64,000 nt of DNA from Dipteris shenzhenensis (Eukaryota; Polypodiophyta; Polypodiopsida; Gleicheniales), in the NCBI GenBank assembly GCA_047967505.1, contig CM106538.1; one strand, written 5' to 3'. Every line of letters starts with the position of its first letter. Position 1 is the first letter of the stretch. Made by a program: the position numbers and the translations under genes. Of this stretch, positions 42,961 through 53,216 are shown in pieces. The notes beneath the pieces are model-generated. The model made no database searches and had not been told where the DNA came from. It saw nothing but the letters and a program-made list of their open reading frames with translations.

Positions 42961-44150
42961 ATGACTCCTACAAAGACATACATAAATAAAAGGCATAAGC
43001 TGGATTTGGGTCAGGACGACCCTGGGCATGTTTCTTAGGAGGCTAAATTAGTTTATGATGTGATGCATGAAGGTTTTGATGATACACGCAAGGATTGGAA
43101 GGATCCTTCTCCCACAGTTGGAATAATGGTGGAAGTAGAAGATATTGTGGATCCTTGCGTGAATATGCCAAGCATGCAATTATTATATTTTTTCCAGAAA
43201 GGATGCCAGTTGCAGCGGATGTTGGAAATTGGCTGACACGCACTTTGGGAGGCTGTTTTGTTCGCAAAGTGCATTATGCAGCTAGGGGCTTCTTTGAATT
43301 AATTATGGTAGATGAACATCACAAGCAGATGCTACTTGAGCATTCCCCTCTCTTTTATGGCCAAGAAGAGGGTACATGTTCTTCCTTGGTCGCCTACCAC
43401 AGATTATCAAGCTTTGATTAGGCATTGTTGTCATGTTTGGGTGGTGGACTTCCCTCAATGCCTTTCTTCCTTGTTGCCAAAAATTGCAGCCTCTTTGGGG
43501 AAGGTGGTGTGTCCACCAAGACCGAATGGCAACTCGAATAGATTTTGCATTTTCTGCGATATCCCACTCTAGACTCATATTCTGTTATGGTAAACAATGT
43601 TGCAATGGGCAGTGCACAAGCTGAAATGGGGTTTATTTGCTGAAGCCTTCTTTGAATGTAATAAGTTTGGGCACATGGCTTCACAATGCCCGCTAGTCCT
43701 ACACAAAATGCCTCCAGATGCTATGCCTACTGATATGCATCCTAAGGATACTTATGTCTCCTCTCAAGTTAAGAATAAGTCCAATAAACCAGCAAATGCA
43801 ACTCAGAATAAGGGAAAAGCTCCTGCTGCATCAAATGCTAATGCTTCTGCCTCGATGCCTTCAACTTCTCAATTGAAAGTAAGGGAAAAAACTTTGTAGG
43901 AAGCTTGGTAGAGTCCAAGACAAATTATGACAGCAAGGAGACCTCTTCCATCACGTACTTGGAATGGTTCGTCATTAAGTGGGAACATTCCTCAAGAAAA
44001 TTTAGGGATTAGAATTACATGGGCTGCAGTGACAACCACAGTCATACCCTCTTTCCTGAAGAGGAAGTGGCTGCTCTTTTATCTTCTCCACAAACATTAG
44101 TTTCATCTCAGGGTCAAGGGCCGGATCCTGAGGTTGAAATGCAAAATTGA
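42961..44150 (+). pseudogene. LINE-K ORF1, degraded
   Basis: Begins MTPTKTYINKRHKLDLG with an early TAG near 43037. Family motifs follow in shifting frames: VYDVMHEGFDDTRKDW, IIIFFPERMPVAADVGNWL, HYAARGFFELIM, VVDFPQCLSSLLPKIAASLGKVVCPP. The knuckle reads FFECNKFGHMASQC, so the first Cys of CX2CX4HX4C is Phe. Closest to LINE-G ORF1. More than four frame changes rule out function. Confidence 0.88.
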
Positions 44151-44185
44151 TCTTTTGGGTTCTCCAATGTAAATACTTTGTAAAT

Positions 44186-47100
44186 ATGCTGTCATACATA
44201 AAGTGTCTTACTCTAAATGTACAGGGTCTCTGTGATCCCAGGAAATGGAAATTGGTTTGGGCTTATCTGCATCAAATGCAGCCTAGCATAGTTGCATTAC
44301 AAGAGCATAATCAACATATGTATGCTGATCATCATGGGCATTTTTCTGGTTATGATATTTTCTATGCAGGAGAACATACTTTTTCAAGGGTGGTTTTCCT
44401 AGTGAAACATGAATTACAAGCAGTGGTTGCTCTAAATGATAGTCAAGGTAGATGGATGATCATCCAATGTCTTATACAAGGGGAAGTTTTTGCATTTGCT
44501 TCAATTTATGCACCGCAATCTTCTCGTAGCAGAGGTTTAATTTGGGCTGATATGCAAAGTTATCCCTAGAAACAACATGCATTCTTTTGTGGATATTTTA
44601 ATAATGCTCCTCAACCAAGTGATAATACCTCAGGTCATACTCATATGTTAGCCTCTGAGCTTCAGCATTGGTCTACTTTATTGACTCAGCTCCCTCTTAT
44701 TGATTTGTGGAAAGACTCACAGCCTATGCTGCCTGGTTACACTTTTCAACACAATCCTCAGTCTGCTTATCCGGCTCGGTTGGATAGATGGTATAGACTC
44801 GATCCTCAGCATTATGATTTTCTCACTGTCAATTTATGGGTGGATTACACGTTCACACATTCTGATCATGCCCCTTTGTGGTTGAGGATTGCTCTCCATG
44901 AGATACCTGATGACAGGCTTGTTCACAGAAGATTGCTCATTGTTGTCAACAACAGTTATTTGCAGCATGAAGCATACAAGGCTCTGGTTAAAGATGTGGT
45001 TCAGCCACTATCTTGACAGACTGCCATTGGCATTGATTTTGCTTGGGAAGCCTTTGTTACACGAATGCAAGCTATCATTCGTAGTTATGGCAAAAGCTTC
45101 ATGAAGACCTTGAGGGATAATGTTGCTCGGGCAAAATCTCAGTGTCACTCTTTGACAGATTTGAGTCACCTCAAGAATCTTTCTTGTCGAGAAAATCAGA
45201 TTTTCTGTCAGGCAAAATATTCTCTGCAATGCAATGACAATAGGAAAATAGCCAAATGGGAGACACGTGTGCAATAGAAAGCCTTTTTGGATAAAGCCTG
45301 CTCCTCCAAAGCCTTTTTTAAAGGGCTGCATTACAAAAGGTCTTCTCAAAATATTTGTAGGGCTTTGTTATCAAATGATGTTTGGACTTCTTCTAGGGCA
45401 TAGCTTGCTGCAGCTTGTGTTTGACATTTTTCTTCTCAATTTGGGAAAGCAAATTTACCTTATTACAGCAAGGGGAAAATTATTACAGCATGTCATTCCA
45501 ATTTGAAAGCTCCTTTCACTGAACAAGATCTAAATGATGCGGTTAAATCATGTGGTAGATGGAAATCTCCTGGCTGGGATGGTCTCACGGTGGAATTTTT
45601 CTCGGCTTTTTGGGATCTGTTGAAAATGCCTTTGCTGCAAATGATCAATACTACTTGGCAAAATCAATGTATGCCGTATTCTTGGAAGAAAGGGTTGGTC
45701 AAACTTCTTCGCAAGAAGCCCATTTGTAAGTCATTAGCTGATTGGAGGCCCATTACTTTTGATGCCGGTGATATACAAGATCATCACCAAAATGGTGGTC
45801 GATCGGATAAAGGAATATTTACATGATGGCCTGCATCCAGCTCAGTATGGCTTTATTTCACGACGCCATATTACTAATGCTTATGTTGGGATTGAGTATG
45901 ACAAGTATACAAAGCAAGATGTGCTTATCTTGTAGGTAGATATTGCAAAGGCATTTGACACCATTCACAAGACTTTATAGCTCAGACTATGCAGGTTTTG
46001 GGTTTTGGTCAAAAATTGCAGCATGTTATCTTTTGGCTTTATCAGGATAGCAAAGCCGCATGCATTTTATTTGGAGACTTATCAGAGCCCTGGACACTTA
46101 GATGTTCAGTTCGGCAAGGTTGTCCTCTCAGTGCTATCTTATATGCTATAGCCACGCATCCAATGCTTCAATATATTGATCATTTGGTGGCGACAAATAT
46201 ATTACATGGGCTGGAAATTCCTGCAAGTTGCTCATTGGTTGTTTAGAATTATGCAAATGATTCATTCTTCATGCCAAAAAACACTCCAAGGGATCTTTCT
46301 TCGCTAATGCAGGCTCTCTCTTTGTATGGACAGGCTGCCGGCCTACGCATTACGGCCTACGCATTAATTTTCAGAAATCCCGTTTGTTGCCATTGCACTC
46401 TAAGGATTGGCAAAGGCTGCTCTGGCCGGGGGAAATTGCTTCACCAACTCAATTGATTCGTCATCTTGGATATCCTCTAGGTTAGAGCATTACTCGCCGT
46501 TAACAAATTGATTGGGTTCTTGCTAAATTGAAGAAAAAACTAGAATATTGGAAGTTGGCTACTTGGCCGCTGCATGTGCGACTTCGCATTGTCCAGTCTA
46601 TCTTGGTGGCTTTTATTCAGTTTTATTTGCCATTGATTTTTTTCACTAAGAAGGATTTGTCTTCCTCCATGTCCACCATTATGGACATTTTCTAACAGTC
46701 AAAGCATGGTAAGAAAAGCTTGCGGATTCTTCGAGTACAGAGATTATGTTTACCCAATTATATGGAGGGCTGAATATTCTTAATACACATGTGCACATTT
46801 TAGCTCACAAAGGTAAAATGATGCTTCAGTTTCTTCAAGATGATCAGCCTTGGGCTGCTATGATGCGTTCCTTACTGGTTCACATCACCACTCCTACATT
46901 TGGTTTTTGGCAACCCACGCAGTGGGATTTTCTTTTGGGCTGCATTGAAGGCAAAATCAAAGGTTGTCCTATGGTTTCTCAGATGTTTTTAGATTGGAAG
47001 CATATTCTTTCACACTTGGCATGGAATGGAAGAGACTCTTTACAGGGTAACTCTTTGCGAGCTAAGAGCATCCATTGGTCACGGGTTTTTTTTGGCTCCC

Positions 47101-47964
47101 TTGGCTTTGCAGGAGCCTCGACACTCTTATTTTCTTAATATAAAAGGGATTTTCACTGTCGCTAATGTTATTAAAGATGATGGCACTCTTTTATCCTTTC
47201 CTTTGGCTGCTGCAAAATATGGTTTGGGTATGCACTATCGTCCAATATGGCAAGTCATTACTCAAATGATTCAGCCATTTCAACCAACACCGCCTTTAGA
47301 GCTTCAAGATAGGATTCAGGATTGGACCCTTCTTCCTTTAGACTCATCCATTCGTCCTTTGAAGCTGTCTCATATAACAGTCTCTTCTTTGTAATAAACT
47401 TCTGTTATCACTACTTTGGGTGTCAGACAGAGACAATCAGATTTGGGCATTGCACCCTCCACTCAAATGGTGGAGAAAGCGATTCAAAGAAAATTTGGCA
47501 CTCTAAGGTTCCATTACGCCAACAAGTTTTTTTATCGCGTGTTTTGTTGGGGGTTATTATGTCAGGACAGCTTTTATCTTGCAGATGTATTGCTCCAGCT
47601 ATCTGTCGTCGGTGTTTAGCTCCCATGGGATCTGTATCTCATATCTTTTGACATTGCCCTGAGACACAGGATTCCTTGGGCATCCTTCGAAACAGATTGT
47701 GATTGAGATTTTCTCAAGCTGTTTTAGGCAAGCATTTCTGGTTGTTTGGGATCTATTATAAACGGCCATTGTTCTTTACCTGGGTTCACTACTAGGCACT
47801 CTAGACTTTTTGGAAAGCTAGGAATCACAGAGTCTGTGGTGATCCAGTCTTTTCTAATTTTGTTTTCGTTCGTTGTTCTTTGCTGCAATGACCTTTTCGA
47901 TTGTTTGCAAACTTACTGCATGGATCAAGATGTATATTTTTCCTACATGGACATTTTCGCTTGA
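44186..47964 (+). pseudogene. LINE-K ORF2, degraded
   Basis: Starts MLSYIKCLTLNVQG, with VALQEHNQHMY. The endonuclease catalytic box reads CGYFNNAP, with the catalytic Asp changed to Tyr, after a TAG near 44567. SDHAPLWL is kept. RT motifs SPGWDGLTVEFF, SVRQGCPLSAILYAIA survive, but the catalytic box near 46250 is NYANDSFF instead of AYADDSFF and is preceded by a stop. Many frame changes (around 45270, 45500, 45765, 45940 and 46230). The zinc motif CRRCLAPMGSVSHIF has lost its last Cys. Dead copy. Confidence 0.9.
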
Positions 47965-48049
47965 TGTATTATTTCAGCTTGCCGGTTTTTCCTGGATAGG
48001 TATCTTGTAATATAAATCATTAAGAGTTTTCACCCAAAAAAAAAAAAAA

Positions 48050-48145
48050 GTGTGTGTATGTGTATGTGTGTGTGTATCAAAGATTTCACCAAAAAAAAAT
48101 TTGTGTGCCTTGATAGTGTGTGTGTGTGTGTATGAAGAGAGAGGG
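48050..48145. repeat. GT-rich region with a micro-insert
   Basis: GT run (48050-48075), TCAAAGATTTCACC-A9 (48076-48099), then TTTGTGTGCCTTGATA, a second GT run (about 48116-48131) and GAAGAGAGAGGG before LINE-L. Confidence 0.88.
48076..48099 (+). mobile_element. 24-bp LINE 3'-terminus micro-insertion
   Basis: TCAAAGATTTCACC followed by A9, matching the terminal TTTCACC-A(n) of L-type LINEs (ATCAATGATTTCACC) and the M-type CTCAAAGATTCCC. GT flanks it on the left and TTTGTGTG on the right. It consists of nothing but the last 15 bases of a LINE 3'UTR plus tail. Confidence 0.65.
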
Positions 48146-51100
48146 GGTGTGATGGTCGCAAATGGAAACTGGTCTGGATGTATACCAGGCAATTGCAGCT
48201 TGATATAATTGCTTTGCAAGAGCATAATCAGCATATGTATGCTGGTCAAATAGGCCATTTTGCTGGTTATGATATCTTCTATGCTGGAGAGCACTCCTTT
48301 TCTGGTGTGGCTTTTTTGGTAAAGCACGACCTTCAACCTGTTGTGGCTCTCAATGATCGCCATGGTAGATGGATTATTGTTGAATGCCTTGTTCAAGGGA
48401 AAATTTTTGAATTTGCATCGGTTTATGCCCCCCAGTCTTCTCGTGATAGAGCTTTGATCTGGGCTGCCATGCATACTTATCCATGGCGACAACATGCCTT
48501 CATTTGTGGTGACTTTAATAATGCCCCTCAATCGGGTGACAACACCTTAGGCCACACTCATATGTTGGCTTCTGAAACACAGGCATGGTCTGATTTTTTG
48601 CTTCAGTTGCGCCTGGTTGATCTCTGGAAGGAATTAAAGCCCATGCTTCCGGGTTATACCTTTTAGCATAATGCTCAATCTTCTTATCGGGCACGCTTGG
48701 ACAGATGGTATTAGATTGATCCACAGCATTGTGATGCCTTTACTTGTCAAATTTGGGTTGATCATGCCTTCACACATTCGGATCATGCTCCTCTTTGGTT
48801 GAGGCTTTCCTTACATGAATTTCCCACTGACACATTGCCTTGCCGAAGGCTTTTGCTGATTAATAATAGTTATCTGGAGCATGTTGACTTTAAAGCCTTG
48901 GTCTCTGATTGGAAATCTCCAGGATGGGATGGCCTCACTATCGAATTTTTCTTGCATTCTGGGATCTTCTTAAATTCACTTTGCTGCAAATGGTAAATAC
49001 AGCATGGCAAAATCAGCAGATGCATTTGTCATGGAAAAAGGATCTTCTCAAGCTGATTCCAAAAAAGCAGCTATGTGATTCACTGGGTGATTGGAGGCCA
49101 ATCACACTCATGCCAGTCATTTACAAGATCATTACCAAAATGGTGGTTGATCGGATTAAAGGTTATTTGCATGATGGGTTGCATCCCTCCCAATATGGCT
49201 TTGTTCCACGTCGCCATATCACAGACAACATTGCCAATGCTTATATTGGGATTGAATATGCCAAATACACGCAGCAGGATGTTCTACTCTTGCAGGTAGA
49301 TATTGCAAAAGCCTTTGACACAGTTCAATGGGATTTCATTACGCAAACTATGCGAGATTTGGGGTTTGGACAAAAAATGCAGCAGGTTATTTACTGGCTT
49401 TACAGAGATAGCAATGCGGCTTGCATTATCTCTGGGGATATCTCTGATGAGTGGACTCTTCGTTGTTTGGTCCGCCAGGGAAGCCCTCTCAGTGCTTTAC
49501 TGTATGCCATTGCTACTCATCCTATGCTGCAATATATTGATCATCTTGTGGCTACAGGATCACTTCATGACTTGGAATTGGATGCTAATCGCAGCATGGT
49601 TGCTCAAGCTTATGCTGATGATTCTTTCTTTACCTCGAAGAATACGCCCCATGATCTTGGTGCCTTGATGCAAGCCCTCTCTATTTATGGTTTGGCAGCT
49701 GGACTTCATGTTCATTTTCAGAAGTCTAAGCTGCTCTCTTTGCATTCCAAAGACTGGCATAGTCTATTATGGCCCGGGGATATCATTCCACCCACTTAGT
49801 TTGTTCGTCATCTCGCCGACAACAAACTGATTGGGTTTTGGCTAAGCTTCGGAAAAAGCTTGAGTATTGGAAACTGGCAACCTCGCCTTTGCACGTTCGT
49901 CTTCGAATAGTGTAGTCCATCCTTGTGGCATATATTCAATTTTACTTGCCATTGATCATGTTCACTAAGGCAGATCTTACATCTTTCATGTCTGTCTTTA
50001 TGGAACTCTTCTGGCGATCCAAACATGGCAGAAAAAGTCTCAGGCTGCTTTCGATGCATCACATTTGTTCTCCCAAGATGCATGGTGGATTGAACATCAT
50101 GGATATTCATGTGCATATTCTTGCCCACAGGGGGAAAATGTTGCTGCAATTTCTACAAGGTGATCAGCCTTGGGCTCTTATGATTAGGACTCTGGTCACT
50201 CATATTAATATTTCTGCATTTGGTCATTGGCAACTCGATCACTGGGATTTCTTTTTTGGCTGCACTAATGGCACTTTGCCTGGATGCCCTTTTGTCTCCA
50301 GCTTGCTTCTTGACTGGAAGCATGTTCTTTCTCATCTAGAATGGAATGGACGGCAATCTTTGCTTGGGAATTCTTTGAGAGCTGAAAGCATTCACTGGTC
50401 GAAAGTCTTTCAGCCTCCCTTGGCTTTACAGGAACCTCGACGTTCCTACTTTGTCTCATTTAAAGGCATCACCTCGGTTGCTGATGTTATAGATAATGCT
50501 GGTACTGTGCTCCCCTTTTCTCTAGCAGCCACTACATATGGATTGGGCTCTCATTATCGTCCTTTGTGGCGACAAATTACTTCTATGCTTTCGCCCTTTG
50601 TTCCGATTCCTCCTTTGGAACTCCAGGACCGACTGGAAGATTGGACTTTGACTTCTCCAGGGTCCTCTTCTCGTCCTCTAAGGCTATCTCAGATTACTGT
50701 ACCTGCATTGTATAAAATCCTTTTGCCTCAACCTTGGGTTTCAGAGAGAGGTGATTCTGTTTGGCGAATGCATCGCCCAGCCAAGTGGTGGAGGAAAAGA
50801 TTACAACTACTTTGGGCCTATAAAGTACCACTTCGGCAACAGAGTTCCTTTGGGAGTGTTTCCATCTGGACAGCTATTAGCTCGTCGACACATTGCTCCT
50901 GCACTTTGCCATAGATTATCTGCTTCTTCGGAGACTGTGCCTCACTTGTTTTGGCATTGTCCGTGCTCTCATGAGTTTTTTGATCTGCTTCAACAGCACC
51001 TACAAGCGAGATTCCCATCTGTTCCGTTTGGGAAGTTCTTCTAGCTATTTGGGTTTCATCCATCTAGACCGGAGTTTTACCTTTTCTTCGTTTGGGTTTG

Positions 51101-51275
51101 CTATTGGGCACTATGGACTTTATGGACATATAGGAATTGTAAAGTCTTTGGTGATCCTACTTTCTCTCTGTTTGGCTTTTTTAGGCGTTCACTGCAGCAA
51201 TCTTTCTTTGATTGCTTGCAGACCCGCTGCATAGATCATGACGTCTTTTTGGCATATACTGAAATTTTCAGTTGA
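48146..51275 (+). pseudogene. LINE-L ORF2 with two internal deletions
   Basis: Endonuclease from RKWKLVWMY through LQEHNQHMY, CGDFNNAP and SDHAPLWL. Two stops occur near 48664 and 48712. At about 48906 it jumps from the post-endonuclease region to SDWKSPGWDGL, losing several hundred bp. RT: DWRPITLMPVIYKIITKM, QVDIAKAFDTVQWDF, LVRQGSPLSA (Cys of QGCP changed to Ser) and AYADDSFF near 49610. A second small deletion near 49813 removes the GYPLGW segment. The C-terminal part is open to about 50840, then shifts. The zinc motif region (LSASSETVPHLFWHC) has lost its Cys pair to a frame change and deletion. Confidence 0.9.
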
Positions 51276-51283
51276 TGTAATTG

Positions 51284-51307
51284 TAGCACCTTTGTTTGAG
51301 GTTGCTA
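51284..51307 (+). other. 3'UTR hairpin of LINE-L
   Basis: TAGCACCT pairs with AGGTTGCTA (one bulged T) around TTGTTTG, nine bases after the ORF2 stop. Same position and size as the hairpins of D, G, H, J and M although the bases differ. Confidence 0.68.
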
Positions 51308-51539
51308 CTCATATAATATAATCAATCAATGATTTCACCAAAAAAAAAGGTGTGAAAGTGCGATGGAGAGCTATGGAGCCCCCGCAACCCTAGTCGACCC
51401 TCCGGCCCCCTCTGTTTCTATTCCGTCTTCCTTTGGTCACCTCCCAGTCCCATCCGTACCTTCCATACAGCAGTCCCAGCCCTGTTTTGTTCAGTCGAGC
51501 TCTTCATCTTGCTCTTTGACTAATGTGGTAGAGTGGTGT

Positions 51540-52101
51540 TCCTGGAGCGGGTTTTTTTGCTTATGTGATGCCTTGGGATCCCCTATTTGATCCGTCTACC
51601 TCTCTTTTGACCCATTGTTCGGTTTGGATTACCCTTAAAGCGCTGCCTGTGCCTCTTCTCTTGTGAAGAGCTTTGTTGGGTGTTCTTCCTCATGGACAAC
51701 TCTTGGCACGACGACATATTGCTTCCTCTATTTGTCGTAGATGTCTGCCTCCGAGAGAGACTCTGCCGCATCTCTTTTGGCATTGTCCTTCCTCTCGTGC
51801 TTTCTTGGACTTCCTTGGGCAGATTTTGAGAGCTCGGTTTCCTCAGATTGCTTTTGGCAAGTTCTTATGGCTTTTTGGTGTACATCCACCCCGACAAAAG
51901 TTTGATTTCTTTTTTGTTTGGGTTCGGTACTAGGCACTCTGGACTCTCTGAAAGGATCGTAATCATAGGATCTTTGGTGATCCTATTTTTTCCACTTTCT
52001 CTTTCTTTAGACACTCTTTGCAACAATTGCTTTTTGATTACTTGCAATCTCGTGTCTTTGATCATGATGTATATTTGTCCTCCAGTGAGATTTTCTCTTG
52101 A
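51540..52101 (+). pseudogene. LINE-M ORF1-ORF2 fusion remnant
   Basis: ORF1-like FAYVMPWDPLFDP and SVWITLKALPVPL (homologous to QMVHVMPWSP and CPVWVEVVDFP of H) pass near 51655 into ORF2 RALLGVLPHGQLLARRHIAS and the zinc motif CRRCLPPRETLPHLFWHC with all ligands, ending at TGA 52099-52101 with two stops near 51932-51950. The ORF1 type matches the piece at 9024-9383. Confidence 0.75.
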
Positions 52102-52109
52102 TGTATTAT

Positions 52110-52132
52110 AGCTCTCCCTTTCTGGGATAGCT
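52110..52132 (+). other. 3'UTR hairpin of LINE-M
   Basis: AGCT-C-TCCC pairs with GGGA-T-AGCT around TTTCT, with one C-T mismatch. Located eight bases after the ORF2 stop. Confidence 0.7.
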
Positions 52133-52180
52133 TCTTTGTAATATAATGACTCAAAGATTCCCAAAAAAACAAAAAAAAAA

Positions 52181-52212
<32 letters not shown>
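52181..52212. repeat. (GT)6 followed by (GA)n
   Basis: GT run directly after the LINE-M tail, then a GA run and GATGGAGAGG. The GGAGAG purine-rich start resembles 5' ends of full-length array LINEs, so another element may have begun here, but no LINE sequence follows. Confidence 0.85.
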
Positions 52213-53000
52213 TGGAGAGGCATACCATTCAGTCCCTCAGCAAGACCAGATGGCTCTGACAACTGCAAACATAGGCGTGTGAAAGGAGATTCAAAATTCT
52301 ATCCTAACACAAATAATACAATGAGAACAAACTTGTTTTTCTCTCTATATCCACATTTTTTCACACTTCGAGAAAAGACTGAAATAGTTCATATGAAATC
52401 GGAAATCTCGTAACACAGAAAGGGTACAGAAGCTATGGCAAGACCGGGGAAAGATGCAATATTACAAACAGAAAATTAATCCGTTGAACAAGTATGAATT
52501 GCAGAATTACCTTGGGGAAGATATATCAATGTTCAAGAGGCATTTAATTTGTAAAATGAGGACCAGATCACATGACCTAGATGCACATAAATATAATGAC
52601 AATAGGGACCCCCTAAAAAATATGTGGAGTAGCCAGCCAAAAAGCTAGGGGAGCTTACTAAAAGGAGTGTTATAACATTGCAACAAACTATTCGAGCTGG
52701 CACACAAACTAGCCAAACAAGTACTCACAACATAGCAAGCTTTGTAAAGTTTTTCTTTCCATTGGATGTAAAAGACCACTATTAGTTGACAGTGAGCACT
52801 AGTCCCATAAGTCCCATAGATCCTAAAGGGTCCCAAGTAGACTTTATAACAAGCAATTCAACCATGCCGTATGTCATGGCTTTTCACCCAGCAGGAGCAC
52901 TACAACCATTGTACCGATACACAAGGCAGGATATCCCATGGACACTAGGAACTACCCACTCTTATGGTTTGCCACAATCTGGCAAAGATATATGGATCGG
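52213..53000. other. Unassigned sequence right of the LINE array
   Basis: No recognisable coding sequence to about 52780. An open frame at 52786-53019 (PMPYVMAFHPAGALQPLYRY, DIPWTLGTT) has coding-like composition, but I do not recognise it. It may be the N-terminal side of the RT fragment that follows. Confidence 0.35.
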
Positions 53001-53216
53001 TACTAGAGAGGGAGATTAGAAGCCACACAGAGGGTCATGGACAGCAGGCTCTTGGGCAGGTAGGTTTTCAGAGACAACACTCCACCTCAGATCACATCTT
53101 CACCTTGGTACTAGAGAGGGAGATTAGCAGCCACATAGAGGGTCATGGGCAGCAGGCTCTTGGGCAAGTAGGTTTTCGGAGATAGCACTCCACCTTGGAT
53201 CACATCTTCACCTTGA
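53001..53216 (+). repeat. 108-bp tandem duplication in an RT N-terminal region
   Basis: TACTAGAGAG at 53001 recurs at 53109. The two 108-bp units (36 codons) differ at several sites (REIRSHTEGHGQQALGQVGF versus REISSHIEGHGQQALGQVGF). Confidence 0.85.

Larger units (their letters stand above)
42386..48049 (+). mobile_element. LINE-K, full-length, heavily mutated
   Basis: 5'UTR 42386-42960, ORF1 42961-44150, ORF2 44186-47964, 3'UTR with TAATATAAA and TTTTCACCC, A14 at 48036-48049, then GT. The 5' end is identical in type to the mini-element at 11381 and the 3' end is of the same type, so the mini-element derives from this subfamily. Confidence 0.92.
48146..51348 (+). mobile_element. LINE-L, 5'-truncated at an internal GTGTG, internal deletions
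   Basis: Starts GTGTGATGGTCGCAAATGG, the position of codons CDGRKWK in the endonuclease, so truncation coincides with a GTGTG inside the element. Contains part of the endonuclease, RT and C-terminal regions, hairpin 51284-51307, ATAATATAAT, TTTCACC and A9 at 51340-51348, then GGTGTG. Confidence 0.9.
51349..52180 (+). mobile_element. LINE-M, 832-bp internally deleted element
   Basis: GGTGTG (51349), then a short 5'UTR beginning near GATGGAGAGC, an ORF1 fragment (about 51540-51655), an ORF2 C-terminal segment (about 51655-52101), hairpin 52110-52132, TAATATAAT, AGATTCCC, A7-C-A10 (52163-52180), then GT. It keeps both ends but lacks most of ORF1, the whole endonuclease and the RT. Confidence 0.85.

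Noticed and set aside
11381-52180. CRISPR-like or satellite array interpretation of the repeated blocks
   Set aside because: Units are of very different length, encode LINE proteins and end in poly-A. There are no short regular repeats with spacers.
8555-52193. GT tracts as part of the LINE 3' tail (untemplated or encoded), and not as target
   Set aside because: Full-length and truncated 5' ends also abut GT, and the 17-bp TSD at 19706/19765 contains GT plus unique bases. It remains the main alternative and is stated in the finding.
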